A DNA stretch of 64,000 nucleotides from Acorus gramineus (lineage: Eukaryota; Streptophyta; Magnoliopsida; Acorales; Acoraceae): positions 4,926,615 through 4,990,614 of the forward strand of contig CM060851.1 of the NCBI GenBank assembly GCA_030737835.1, written 5' to 3'. Shown piece after piece: positions 46,975 to 59,092 of this stretch (the stretch's first letter is position 1; the number at the start of each line of letters is the position of its first letter). Below the pieces are notes generated by a model. The model saw only the letters and a list, made by a program, of their open reading frames with translations, ran no database searches and was not told where the DNA came from. The position numbers and the translations under genes were made by a program.

Positions 46975-48345
46975 CCAGAAAAGCGATCTATGGCTGCAAT
47001 CAATTATACCAACGGTTGTCCAACCGGCTTTATAAATGGTGTCATATTAACTTATAGCTGCGGTTGAAACCGCCGCCATAAATGGTTTGGTTTTACTACG
47101 TTTCTATAAACCACCACGAGGGTTCTTTGTAAATCACACTTTCCTCCTCATACCGACGGTTTTAAAATGTAGCAGAAAGTTTTTTAGTAAATTTTGTAAA
47201 TCGTCCCTATATGTATTAATTCATAATCAAAATCTAAAATTTAACTTAAAAATCAAAATACTTAAATAATATTAGAGTGATTAAATAAAAAATAAACACC
47301 ATATCAACATAAAACTTTATTTAAACAATATTTGAATTTACATAGAAAGAAAAATACAGATAAAAATAAAAATACAATAAACTTTTTCAATGAGAATGTT
47401 AACAAAGTTGTTCCCATATCTATTGCAGTTTCTGCATTTTTTAAACTTTCATATACTTTGTTATCTGCATTAATTTGTTGCTCCATGTCTTCTACTCCAA
47501 TTTCTTCTCCATCTCTTAGTACATCCTCTGCTCCATATCAACCAAAGCATTTTGTAGAACATGTGATTCTGAAGAGAATATTTCAAAGAATGAATCAAAC
47601 TTAAAGTTTATCTGAGAAGTATGTTGAACGAATGAATTAATTATACATGTAAAGTAAGAAGGGAAAAACTATAAATTACAAATGTTCATCAAAGCATAGG
47701 GTTCATGTTAAGCATATAGAAGGAGGTGGCCAAGTGACATGAAAAATGAACTATAGTAAGGTTATAAATCCCCTTAAATCAGATTATATATGAGATAATA
47801 TATTTTATGTATTATCTCATCTTATCATATCATATCATATTATGATAATGGGTACAAAAAATAAAAACAATAGAGACCAATTAGATTTTGATTACCTACA
47901 ATAAGATCACACGGATTTGTGTGGAGAAGAAAACTTTTTACATGATCTTTTTGGAGGAGCTTTATGGAGAAGAAGATGATGGAGCCAATGTGATATAAAG
48001 GGGGGAGGAGTTAAAAGGAGTCAAGGAGTTTCATAGTGGAGGGAAGAATTTTCGGAGTGGAGGGAAATAGGTAATTCGTTGGATTTGAAGAGTTTTTTTT
48101 ATAGTAATTAATGAAACATTAAAATTGTAGCAATTAATGACTTATGCACCTAATTTTTTGTGTGTGCTATATTTGTCAAAACCGCCCCATTATATAGCAT
48201 TACAATTCCCCTAATTTCAGGTAAAATTTCATTTTTAAGAAGCTGCGGTTTTAAAATAATTGTTGCAATATGTTAATTTTAGTGGCGGTTTAAAAAAAAT
48301 GCAGCCATATAAAAAACCACTATATCCCACTTTTCTTGTAGATGA
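46975..48345. mobile_element. CACTA-like (En/Spm) nonautonomous element
   Basis: The left end TACCAGAAAAGCGATCTATG and right end ACTTTTCTTGTAG (inverse CTACAAGAAAAGT) match the CACTACAAGAAAA-type ends of plant CACTA elements, though the outermost bases are altered. Subterminal GCGGTTT/AAACCGC motifs recur in both ends. The interior has a minus-strand, coiled-coil-like but interrupted coding remnant at about 47420-47600. No intact transposase. Confidence 0.55.
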
Positions 48346-48637
48346 ATCAAATTGAACAATTATTGAATCCAATTGTTGAATTGAATTTATAAGCAAATCC
48401 ATCAATTGATTGAAGTATCCGTGAATTGAACTAAAATATTCATTGATTGAACTTCAACATATATGAATATTCAAACAAAACAATTATCAAATTGAACTAA
48501 ACAACGCATAAATCAAATTGAAATACTCATAAATTAAATCAAATAACAAATGAATTGACCTTAAATATATACTCAAAATTGTACAATATACTCGAAACTG
48601 TTTATGAATCAATCAGCTAACTGAATCTCACACTGAG
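48346..48637. repeat. Degenerate AAATTGAA-rich tract
   Basis: Short degenerate repeats around ATTGAATTGAA, AAATTGAACTAAA and CAAATTGAAATA. Low complexity, noncoding. Confidence 0.5.
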
Positions 48638-48880
48638 GTCCTGTTTGGTAACATGATTGGATAGTTATTTTCATTTTAATTAAGCAGAATTGAAAGAGCA
48701 AACGTATTACCAAACAGGTTTTAGGAAGCTGGATTAATTAAAAAATTATTTATAGTTTTTAGTGCAAAAAGATTATTTTTAAAAATCACAGAAAATACAT
48801 TTCTAGGAATCAAAGTTTATTTAAACAACTTTATTCAAAATCTTATTTTTTAAACGTGTTTTCAAATAGGCCCCACAGCT
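48638..48880. mobile_element. MITE-like segment (GGTCCTGTTTGGTAACA)
   Basis: GGTCCTGTTTGGTAACATG at the left and CGTGTTTTCAAATAGGCCCC at the right are imperfect inverses. About 240 bp, noncoding. The superfamily is unclear. Confidence 0.5.
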
Positions 48881-49156
48881 GATATTATGGATTCAAAATT
48901 TTCAAAATAGCTCACCATATGAAAATTTTTTAGGCTTTTTAATAATGCCAATGTTGACATACAATGATTATTTTCTTTTTATATATACTTTTTATCATTA
49001 TTTTTGGGTGAGTAAACATTTTTTATTAGCTTGATTTTTTAGTTACAAAAATAATTACATTTAAAAAGTGGCAAGTTAACTAATTGGGATATCAACCACC
49101 TTGATGAGGTTGAATGTTGGGGTGCCTCGAGTAAACTGAAATGCTGTCATAAAATC

Positions 49157-49537
49157 TGGAGGGATGGCACTGGGATGGAATAAATGAAAATCCACTCCGA
49201 TCTGATTATATTGGGATGAGTTTGATTATCTAAATTTCAAATCTGAACTCGACCTGTTCTAACCCGAGAAAGAAATGGGACTGGTTTGAGGTTTAAGAGA
49301 AAACCCACCCCACCCCGTTTACTCTATGTAAATCATTTATATCCTTCAAAATTATTATAATACATAAAAAATAAAACAAGTTTCCTTCTAAATTGGATGG
49401 GATGGGACGTTTTTGGGTTTTTTAAAAACCCGTTAAGAATGGTTTGGGATTGAATAATCTTTAGGACAAGATTTTCTTAGCGGGTTTGAGATTGCAATTG
49501 CTCAAACCCGATCCAATTTGTTTCATTGCCATTCCTA
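49157..49537. mobile_element. hAT-type MITE with 8-bp target duplication
   Basis: 381 bp between perfect ATAAAATC repeats (49149-49156 and 49538-49545). Short TIRs TGGAGGGATGGCA and TGCCATTCCTA are loosely inverse. Internal GATGGGATGGGA and GGGTTTGAG motifs are common in plant hAT MITEs. Confidence 0.8.
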
Positions 49538-49671
49538 ATAAAATCCACAATTTGGTTACCTTCACAAAAGACATGTGCTCGTTTAATTACCTAGCCAGCG
49601 AAGAATCTCATTCTTTAGTGTAATTACCTAGCTCTCTTTCTTTAATCATTATTTGACATGTATAATAGAAG

Positions 49672-49955
49672 GTTTTTTTTTATTTTTAAGTCCCTGTAAA
49701 CTATATGATTTAGTGACCGATTCCTCACTTCTTCATATTATAATTTAAGTTCATAGATTTAAAGGGTATGTTTTTTATTAGTTTCCTGGAAGAAACTTAA
49801 AAAAAAATTAAATACTTTAATGATAGGTCTCTCCGATTGACTAATAAGAAACATATCATTTAAATTTAAGGACTTAAATTATAATATAAAGAAGCGTGAA
49901 ATTGATTACTAAATTATATATTTTACATAGATTAAAAAATAAAAAACTCCTAATA
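49672..49955. mobile_element. Inverted-repeat MITE, family A, copy 3
   Basis: TTATTTTTAAGTCCCTGTAA, CTCACTTCTTCATATTATA and GGGTATGTTTTTTATTAG are mirrored by ATAAGAAACATATCATTTAA and ATTAAAAAATAAAAAACTCC. Noncoding. Confidence 0.8.
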
Positions 49956-50423
49956 GAAACATTGCATTTTTATTATTTTCAAAATAATGCAATGAACATT
50001 GTATTTATGCATGACTTCACGTATCTCTTATTTATTTAATTATTTTTTGAGATAATAGTGAACATATTTATTTCAGTTAAATTCAAAATTGATAATAGAT
50101 GAATAGGGCAAAAAAAAAAAAAAAAAGGGAAGAGAAAGGAGAGAAGGACAACACACGTACGATTGAAGAGCCAGGCAGAAAAAGAAAAATACAAGAACAT
50201 GTCTTTTTTATATTCATCACGATCACAATCACATGTTTCACATTTTATGCATGACTTCCTCATGCATGTGTCACGGACATTCACAAAAATATTCACGTTT
50301 CGGTTCTCATCCACTGTCCTAACTTATATATAATATATATAATAATATTCAAAGTAGTCTCGACCTCTACTGGTCATTTACATAGTCGGGATCATCCAAC
50401 TTATCCTACCCAATATTTCTGCC

Positions 50424-50431
50424 TATAAATA
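50424..50431 (+). promoter_or_regulatory. TATA box of lectin 3
   Basis: TATAAATA, 72 bp before the ATG, at the same place as in lectin 2. The promoter context (CGGGATCATCCAACTTA, CCCAATATTTCTGCC) is conserved, so the frameshifted gene may still be transcribed. Confidence 0.75.
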
Positions 50432-50495
50432 CACCCAACTCGATCAAAGAAACCACAAACCATATCAAACAAACCTACCTCCACCACCAACAGCA

Positions 50496-51543
50496 ATGGC
50501 AACACCACTATCCCTAGCCCTTCTAATCCTCTCGGCCTTGCTCCTCGGCCTCTTCGCGCCGCCTTCCGAGGCCATAAACATCCTATACAGGGACGACCAT
50601 ACCCTCTATGCGGGTTACTCCCTCACCCAAAACAACTACCGACTCACCATGGAAATCGACTGCAACCTCGTCTTGTACGACAACAACAAATACGTCTGGA
50701 GCACAAAAACCTCGAACATTGCCCACGATTGCCACGTTGGAGAGAGACGGGACACTCTCCCTCTACCCCGACACCGGCGGTAACAGAATTTGGAATAACG
50801 GAAAACCCGGCGTTGCCCATGACGCAGACTACGTACTGGTCCTTCAGGTGTGTATGGTATCGCTATGATATCACTTCTACACCTCCATCACTCTATCAAA
50901 GAATACACAGCATTTTAAAAATGGTGCATATTATATTCATGATATATACGTTAATTTGCTCATCAAGTAAGGTAGAGTCATTTGTGATATGACATTCTCT
51001 TAATTATTCATCTCTTTATTAGTTTTTTCTTTTCAAGTGATGGTAAGATCTTTCACATTTTGATTTGAAATTTCCAATCAGGAGGACCGCAACGTGGTCA
51101 TCTACGGCCCGGCTAAGTGGGCGACCAACACGACCTCGAAGACCCCAGCTTATGACTCAAAGCCTAACAACATCCTGGGCACGAACGGGATCCTCCACGC
51201 GGAACACTCACTGACCTACGGCGATTACATGCTGGCCATGCAAGCCGACTGCAACCTGGTCGTGTATGATAAAGGGAGTGCTGTCTGGCACACAAACACT
51301 GCTGGGAAGGGGTACCGGGACTGCTACCTGAAGATGCAGAGCGACGGGGACCTCGTCGTCTACAGCAAAGATGGAAGCCACCGGCTTTGGTCGTCCCACA
51401 CAGGCGACGGTGGTCACAAAAACTATGAACTGATCCTTCAGCCAAACCGGAACGTGGTCATCTATGGCCCGGCTATATGGCAAGCCAACACGCATGCTGT
51501 GAGCAGAGCTACCAATGACATCGTAATGGTGACTGAGGTTTGA
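50496..51543 (+). pseudogene. GNA-type lectin 3, two-domain, 5-bp deletion
   Basis: Sister of lectin 2. Exon 1 is 50496-50847 (352 bp, exactly five shorter than lectin 2) and exon 2 is 51082-51543, with a 234-bp intron at the same place (CTTCAG|GT...AG|GAGGAC). Lectin 2 reads TGCCATGCCACG where this gene has TGCCACG at 50730-50736: one TGCCA of a direct repeat is gone, shifting the frame about 79 codons in, just past the second conserved cysteine. Read through the shift, domain 1 keeps MEIDCNLVLY (Q to E) and LQEDRNVVIY. Domain 2 keeps MQADCNLVVY, QSDGDLVVY and QPNRNVVIY, and exon 2 is fully open to TGA. The signal peptide and Cys pairs are retained. The encoded product would be a truncated domain of about 95 residues. 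Confidence 0.9.
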
Positions 51544-53476
51544 GTGGGAAGGAATGGATATGGCCAGCCGCCGCAAAATGTTCCGTATGTGTATGTTGTA
51601 GTGTTCTTGTTGGGTATGTGTGTAGAATAATTGCGGCAAATCCTGTTTTGTTTGGTCGACTATATATGAACGTCGTCCCTTTGGCTAGCTAGCTAGTTTT
51701 AATGATCATGGGTTTTGTTGATGCGTTTTGAATGTTCTTCTATTAGTACCCATGTTTTAAGCCAACAAGAAATATTCTATATGTGACTATGAATAATTTA
51801 GAAATGGTTAAAAAAAATTTATTTTTAAATTCATAATTTTCATGTCTCAAAAAAAAAAAAAAAAAAAAACAGAAACTTTAATTTATAAGATATGAGAATA
51901 TTCTATTATATGATATTTGAATGTATATATACAAGAACAAAATATTTTTTAATTTTATAAAATTATGTTAAAAAAATCTAAAATACAATGATTGACAAAA
52001 GTTATCCACGTATGTTAAAAAAGAAAAAAATATCATGTGATTTTAAGAAAGATAATTTGATTTATTGAAATATATTGATTTAAAAGTTAAAAATGTGAAT
52101 GTATAATATTTTGTGGAATCTCATCAATTTAATTATTTTTACCAAATTTATTCTAATACTATATATTTAATGTTAAAATAAATTTTATTTGTTAGTTTCT
52201 TAAATTGATGACAATTAATGAACCTTAATTAGCAAGTTTCGAGAGGGCAGTACTCTTTATCATACAAAACCCTCTAATCATACATTGGGGTAGTAGAACT
52301 ATACTTCCAAATGTTCAATCCCAGCAAAAAAAAGACTACCAAGCGGAGGTCACATATGTCGACATACATTTGATTGATTTTTCCTTGTATACTTTTATCA
52401 TTCTTTGATGATATGTTAGAAATACATTGGTTATTTTTTGTATTTTTATACATAGTTAAAGAATTATATGTTTTTCACACTTTTAGGCTCCATTTGGTAA
52501 CAAAGAAAAAGAAACTTTTAAGTTAAAGTTAACAACTGTTATCAAACCAATTAATTTAAATACATCATCATTATTAGATTTTGTCTCTGAGTTGTACATC
52601 GAAATCTGTGTTTCATAAAGCTGTCATAATCATTGCACATTCAAAAAGTGTACATAAAACATGAAAAACTAAAAGCTATTTTTTAAACTGCGTTTCACGT
52701 ATTTAACTTAAAATGAGATTGCTATCATTGAAAATTATTTTGTACTTCTTCTTATGTAATTTTATACTATTCGTAGTTGTACTACTTTTTCCTTAAAAAA
52801 ATATGTAATTTGGACCATTTGTACTATTCCTAGTTGTACTACTCTTTCCCTAAAAAAACATTGAAAATTATGAAGATAAGACATACATCATGAAAACAAT
52901 ACAAATATTGGACTAATGCACGACTTCATATGTCTTTCTTAATATATATATATATTCATAATAACAATCACATGTTTGGAGGAGTCGATATTCAAGCATC
53001 GCCGCGTACATGGATCTTTGTGAAATGATTAAAATAGGGAGGCAGTGAAAAAAGATTATTTTATTTTTAACTCACTGTGTTTGTCGAATTGTCGCGTAGC
53101 AACTATTTGAATAAAGTCCGGTTGTGTATGGGCCATCCATTATAATGGGAGCCACGTCGACCGTTCTCGTTCGCTAAACTTTTGGACGTTGGTATATTTA
53201 ATCTATGTTACAGTTATATATATTATGATAATATAGAATATATTGTATTATCATGATATATAGAGTTATATCGTATTATATGAATTATTTTTTTAAAAAA
53301 ATTTTAAAATGAAAAAATATATTATTATATTTTAATATATACATCATTTTGTGTAACTATATACACTTTAATAAGATAATGTATGATTTAAAAAAAATTA
53401 TAAACTGCAATGGGATTAGATGTATCATTTTCCTTAACTTTTACCATCAATTTTATAGTCACCCTTGATCGTGTTC

Positions 53477-53480
<4 letters not shown>
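51544..53480. other. 3' flank of lectin 3
   Basis: Noncoding, part of segmental duplication copy B. It includes the MULE-1 empty site near 51925-51945. Confidence 0.8.
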
Positions 53481-53483
<3 letters not shown>

Positions 53484-53508
<25 letters not shown>

Positions 53509-53510
53509 TA
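53484..53510. repeat. (AT)n tract
   Basis: About 13 AT units at the point where collinearity with copy A stops. Confidence 0.9.
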
Positions 53511-53687
53511 GTTGATGTACATGTGCATTGTGATAGTGACTAAGAATTGAGTGGAATCAAGGAGTGATACGGTGGCCGCAAATGTATTTAGTGAGAGTGA
53601 TTAGGGAGTGTTGTTGTTGGTGTATTTGTGTGTGTTGTGTGAAGTGGGAGTGTCTGTTCAAAAATTGCTGCAACTTTTATTATTGAA

Positions 53688-53963
53688 ATTTTTAGTTTTA
53701 AGTCCCCACAAACTATCATATTTAATGATCGATCCCTCCCTTCTTCGTATTTAGGTTTTAATCTCCATATTTAAATGATAATTCATTTTTAGTCCCTGAG
53801 AGGGACCTATCCATAAATTATGTAATTTACTTTTTAGCCCCGGTGAGGGATTTATCCATGAATTATCCTTTAAATCGGGGGACTAAAATCTAAATACGAA
53901 GAAGGAAGGGATTGATTATTAAATATGATGGTTCGTGGGAGCTTAAAACTAAAAATCCCTTTA
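53688..53963. mobile_element. Inverted-repeat MITE, family A, copy 4
   Basis: TTTTAGTTTTAAGTCCCCAC, ATCGATCCCTCCCTTCTTCG and TTTTTAGTCCCTGAGAGGGA are mirrored by ACGAAGAAGGAAGGGATTGA and GCTTAAAACTAAAAATCCC. The arms are nearly complete inverses, and this is a distinct subtype from copies 1-3. Confidence 0.85.
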
Positions 53964-54139
53964 TTATTTAATCATGAGCTTTTGTCAAATAATGGTTGGG
54001 CGTGGCTTCGGTAGGGAGCCCAAGTCACCTTCATCAGGTGTACCGCGCGGCCTGTGTTGGCGTAGGTACCAGCCTTTCCGTTTCCTTCTTATCGCAATCA
54101 TACTTTTATTTTTGCAACATTTATTTTAAAAAAAAAAAA
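53964..54139. other. Short unassigned segment
   Basis: Includes a GC-rich piece (GGTTGGGCGTGGCTTCGGTA to GGTACCAGCCTTTCCG, about 53994-54080) of unknown origin. It does not fold as a tRNA by inspection. Confidence 0.35.
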
Positions 54140-54617
54140 AATTTCATATAATCTCACGTAATCTGTCTCAAATTTATATAATTAACTTTTTGACTTTTTC
54201 TGAAGTTTATATAACCCCCTGAAAACATCTATATAAATTTAAATAACCTACTAAGTTAAACTTTTGTAAGTACATAAAGAATGTCATTTGAGTATTCTGT
54301 TTGATTAAAATGACTAAAAACACATTGTGTCAAATAAACCGTTACAATTTGTTAAAAATGCGTACAAAGACAATAAATGATGATTTTATTTCTCTTGATA
54401 GATTATAAAATTATATACAGAAAAGTAAAATCATAATTATAAAAGATTTTTCGCATCTTTAATATATTGTAGGAGTTTCTGGTATACTATATTTTAGTTC
54501 GGGGTTAACCAGATAGAATATTCATAAAATAATCATAATATGTTAATGAAAATTTAACTCACGGGGCTATTTAGATTTGCATAAGTATTTTTTGGGGGTT
54601 ATATGGATTTTTCCCAA
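54140..54617. mobile_element. Foldback element, family E, fuller copy
   Basis: The left arm has GAAGTTTATATAACCCCCTG and AAATTTAAATAACC. The right arm has AATGAAAATTTAACTCACGG, GGCTATTTAGATTTGC and GGGGGTTATATGGATTTTTCC. The core is inverted around an AT-rich centre. The right arm is intact here but missing in the copy next to lectin 2. Confidence 0.7.
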
Positions 54618-54873
54618 AAAAAATCCAATAATATAATATATATATATATTATATTTTTTAAATGGTGGATGTTGCTACCAGGATTTTATTAACTGATTTC
54701 GTAATACAAATCCAAAAGTGTGGAGAGAAACAAGAGTCGGGAAAAAAAAATTCAAAACGAATAAAAATAAAAAAACTAGAGGGAGAAGACCAGCCTAGTA
54801 CAACACCCCCTCAATCACAAGGCACATGTTGATGAGTTTCACCCCACTTGCCTTGGCAATGAATCTGCCCCAT

Positions 54874-55515
54874 TTGAGGCTCATCAAAAAGCCCGCTGCC
54901 CGAAAGCCTGGCCCAGGCCAGTAGGGCCAAAGCTCGGCCTGGCCCGTTTTTAGGGCGGGTAGGGCTCAAGCCTCTCTTCTGGCGCCCGGCCCGTAGGCCC
55001 GCCTAAAGTGGGCCCGTTCCCGTGGGCCCGGCCGTAGGCCCATGGAGCAGTCTAATAAATAACATATAATTTTTATTTGAATTGTGGTTTAATTATATAA
55101 ATTATTGTCATTTATATGGGTGCTAACCTAGTTAGGTACATCAGTACATGTAATTTTTTATTATGTCAAATAATTAATTCATTTAATATTCTTTTTTTGA
55201 AAATTCAAAAGATATAAATATTTTTTTTAACATTATACTTTAAATTTTGTGTTATTTTAACATTATATACAAATAAACAATTTAAAATTAAAAATAAAAA
55301 AATAAGATGTTTAGAATTTGGGCCCGTGGGCCTGCATGTGGACCCAAACCCAGGCCCGACCCGTGGGGCTCGTTCGGGCCCGGGCCCATAGGCAAGGCCC
55401 GGGCCTTGTTTTTTTTGCCACGGCCCAGCCCGACCCACGGGTCTGGGCGCAAGGCCGGGCCTGTGCCTTATTTCAACGGGTCGGGCCGGCCCAACCTGAC
55501 ACGTTGCCCACCCCT
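54874..55515. mobile_element. hAT-like GGGCC-rich element
   Basis: Very GC-rich ends (GGCCCGG/GGGCCC motifs) around an AT-rich core. The right end, read in reverse, starts CAGGGGTGGGCAACGTG, the common plant hAT terminus. GCCCCAT flanks both sides (54867-54873, 55517-55523). The matching left terminus is poorly conserved. Overlapping reading frames of 85-113 codons come from the repetitive GC sequence. Confidence 0.6.
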
Positions 55516-55689
55516 GGCCCCATTGATGAATATAATTCCAAAACATATCTCACATATTCCGTGATATACGCGGGTTCCACAAAAGATAGCTTCCTTGCCG
55601 GTTCTCCATATATATATTGCCCAGTATTAGTTTTATTCTTTCATTTTTATGCATAATACCCCCGTATATACATGATAGAAGAGGGAGGT

Positions 55690-55825
55690 ACATTGTGTTG
55701 CATTTCACTGGTAAAAAATAACTCAGCTTTATAAATATATGTAAAAATTAATCTTTGATTTGCTGTCATATCAGCATTAACTACTTTTTTTTAAAAAAAA
55801 AACGATACATAATTTATATCACGTG

Positions 55826-55857
<32 letters not shown>

Positions 55858-55860
55858 CTC
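55690..55860. repeat. Segmental duplication copy B, distal end
   Basis: Matches 35268-35395. It ends in (TA)n, where MULE-2 begins. Confidence 0.85.
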
Positions 55861-56748
55861 ATATAGAGTTTTGATACGGTGCAGACATGCGGACGTGCTC
55901 TTAGATGCGGATCCGATCTCGACCGTTCGATCGGCGTGGATCTCATCTGACGGTCAAGATTAGAAAGACCATTTGTGTTGGAGTTTAAGAACCAAAAGCC
56001 TATGCGGATCCGATCTCGACCGTTCGATCGGTGTGGATCTCATCTGACGGTCAAGATTAGAGAGACCATTTGTGTAGGAGTTTAAAAGCCAAAAAACCCT
56101 CTCTCTCCTCACTCATTCTCGTCTCATCGATCTCGAACCCTAAAAATCGCCGTCCGCATCTTCCTCCATCACCCGCTCCTCCTCCTCCGGCCTTCCTCCT
56201 TCCGGCGACGCAAATCTAAGGCGACGGTGGTCCCTTCCTCACCGCGGCCCCTTCCTCCATCTCCGGCTTACTCCACCGCGGCTCCTTCCACCTTTGAATC
56301 CCACGGTAATACAGCCGGATCTTTTGCTTTGTTAATGAGTTATGGAATATTATATCAGAATATCAGTTGTTATGTGTGTGTTGTGAGAGAGAGTGAGGGT
56401 GAATAGGGAAATCTTCTGATTTGAAGGGATTTTGGTGTTTTTATTGCATTCTGTATATTGTATAACATTAGGATCATTTTAAGCTGAGCTCTTTTTTCTT
56501 CCTTGCTTTTGTGCATCTCATTTTTATACATCCATGACATGTATCGGTGACATATTACTGTTGATTGGATTTTATTCAGCATTTGTGCTACAATATGCCA
56601 TTAACACTTTTAACGTGTCAGATTTCACAAATAGATGTCAAACTCGAATGGATTTTTTTTGGGTAGATTTAGGTTGTTTGCTTTTCAAGCGGATCCCCTC
56701 TTCTTTCAATTTTTTTTTTCTTTTAGATTTAGGTTGTTTGCTTTTTTG

Positions 56749-58570
56749 AATTATACTACGCTTGTATGGAATTGAATGAGAGAAAATGCAAATTTTTTAA
56801 ATGGGTATATCTGTATAATGGTGTGGAATATATCAACAAGCATGGGGAAGCTTTATCAAATCAAGAAAAATCACCAAGATTAAGAGGTGGGACTTTCTCC
56901 TAATCCATTTTCAAAGATGCATAGCCAACTTGTGGAACTGAAGATTGCCCAAGTTTTAATGAAGTCGGCTATAGAGGATATAAGGAGCGTATTAAAGCTT
57001 GTGCTTTTGTTTTTACTTGTTGTAATTTGTGCAATTTTATTTAGAACAAATGTGTAACTTTTAGTCATATTGTTATCATTTTGAATGTTGGTTCAGATTA
57101 TGTATTGTTGTTGATTCAGATTTTGTAATGAAACTTGATGGTTCAGCTTATGTAATGAATGGAATGTGTTATTTCTAAGCTCCCTGAAATATATTCTTGA
57201 ATGGTTCTTTGCATGTTTATCTACCTATTTAGATGAGAATTGAGAAAGAGGGAGGAATTGCACTGATTTAAAATGCCTTTTGAAGTTCATCAAATTTGGT
57301 CAATTCCAAGTTTCCCCCAATCTGTCACATGAATTCCCAAATAGGTGGGTACTTGATTTGTTACCAGGAGTTGCAATTCCAACCAAGTCTCATGGAATTC
57401 GAATTAAATGTAATTGTGTGTGAAATTAAATGTATGCAGACTGTAGTTAAGGGTTGTATAATTATAGCCAGTGTTTAAGTTGGTAGTGCAACACCTGGAG
57501 AGTTGGCATATGCAATCCTTGGCTCTTTGAGCTCTATCAATTTAGATTATATGGTGATTTTTTTTGTTTGTTGCACCAGAAATAAAAAGTCAAATTTGGT
57601 AGTGCAGCACCTGGAGAGTTGGCTTGTGCAATCCTTGGCTCTTTGAGCTCTATCAATTCAGATTATATGATGATTGTTTTTGTTTGTTGCACCAGAAAAA
57701 ATTGTTCTTGGGTTCATCTGTATGATGCTCAGAGGGACTGAGCCAATTCAGGTCCACTGGAGAAATAGAAAAAGCATGTGTTCTGATGCATTTATCAATC
57801 CAAGAATTTTTATTTTTTGCATATCACCTACCCATGAAAGTCTGGATAAAAAGAGCCAAACATTCAAATTTACAATGAAATAAAAAGTCAAACTCCAATG
57901 GACTGTTCGAACAAAAACAACAACTACTCCATTTCAATCACTGTCTAACTCTTCATCTTAACTAAACATGAAATTGAGAACATGAAATTGAAAGTGTCCG
58001 CCAAAGCTTTTGTCCGGCCATGTATACAACTATATGTCAAACAGCAACAACAGTAACAAAACAAGTTGAAATTCTACTACATTTGTCCCAACAAAAAGTG
58101 TGTCTTCAAAATCAGGCCCTCAAAAGCTTTTGCCTTGCCATGTATACATCACAGAAGAACCGAAGAACCTGTCTAACAATTAAAAAAAAAAACATGAAAC
58201 TGTATTAATTGCAAACTCCAAAGCAATGCTTTCATGAAACTATGAGAGTTCAAGCTCCTCAATATTTTCATGCAGTAATAAAAGACCTACCAACATGCAG
58301 ACCAAAGATTAAACATTTACATAGAGAATCATGTAGATGAAACATAACAATAAGATATGAAGCCAAGGAAAAAAAATATCACATTCAAATCAAAGATATG
58401 GGATATTTTTGGCTAGATAACTCACAAAATGATGGAATTTTGGGTGTCTCTATATACCGCAGAGTCTTATTGTGTGTTTCGTGCTAACCTAAAATATATC
58501 ACTTGTATCAACAAATAAAAAAAGACAGATATAACAATCTTAACAGAGAGTGTTTAGTTTAATCTTACAT
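56749..58570. other. MULE-2 interior without intact gene
   Basis: Noncoding. A direct duplication of about 112 bp (57482-57593 and 57595-57704: CACCTGGAGAGTTGGC, CAATCCTTGGCTCTTTGAGC) has no recognised source. Confidence 0.6.
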
Positions 58571-59092
58571 TTCTTTGAAGGGCCAACATTTGCTTCTCGA
58601 AAGAAATCAATTAAGGATTTTTTAGTACCGGTAACCTCTCTATGGGACCTCAATAGATGTGCTTTACGAGGAGTGGATAATACATGAGCATGAACCTCAA
58701 TAAAATCATGTATTTTCTATTTGCCATCTTCAGTTTTTCAAAATTGTATTCTAGCCTTACACCCCCCCTCTTATATGTCCTTGATTTCTTATTCTGATTT
58801 GTTTATTAACATCTGTGTTTTTGAATCCCTCTTTTGCACAAACCATATCTCTCTTAATCAATTCTTCTGTGCCCTTACGATACTTAGTAGTAGATTTTTT
58901 AACACCAAATCCTGCTATTCTAGCATAAGAGGTGTACAATTTCTCTCCATCCTCAATTGTGTCCAAACACATTCCAATAACTGGTTTTACGTTATCATCT
59001 ATATTTGGAATCCAAACCCCCTCTTCCTCAAATATCTGCTCAAAATTTTTAACAGTCTCTCCCTCATTAGTCTCTCCCTCATTAATACTCAT
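58571..59092 (-). pseudogene. FAR1-type transposase N-terminal remnant in MULE-2
   Basis: The ATG at 59092 follows an acceptor-like CAG. The frame encodes a FAR1 DNA-binding domain start (GVWIPNIDDNVKPVIGM, SYARIAGFGVKKSTTKYR, RDMVCAKEGF) until about 58760. After at least one frameshift, similarity continues in another frame (LRSHREVT, KKSLIDFFREANVG) to about 58571. It aligns with exon 1 of the MULE-1 transposase (SYARIAGF/NYAKISGF, LRSHREVT) but is clearly diverged. The catalytic, SWIM and zinc-knuckle parts are absent, so MULE-2 cannot move on its own. Confidence 0.85.

Larger units (their letters stand above)
50386..53480. repeat. Segmental duplication copy B (lectin 3)
   Basis: Collinear with copy A (15372-17117 plus 33303-34800) but without MULE-1. 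The junction GAATGTATATATACAAGAACAA (about 51920-51941) is the empty site. Copy B continues at 55690-55860 after an intervening block. Confidence 0.9.

Noticed and set aside
47304-47604. Small frames on both strands inside the CACTA-like element
   Set aside because: Interrupted and AT-rich. A coiled-coil-like reading needs several frame changes, so no gene is called.
55205-55656. Frames of 85-113 codons on both strands
   Set aside because: They come from GGGCC/GGCCC repeats of the hAT-like element.
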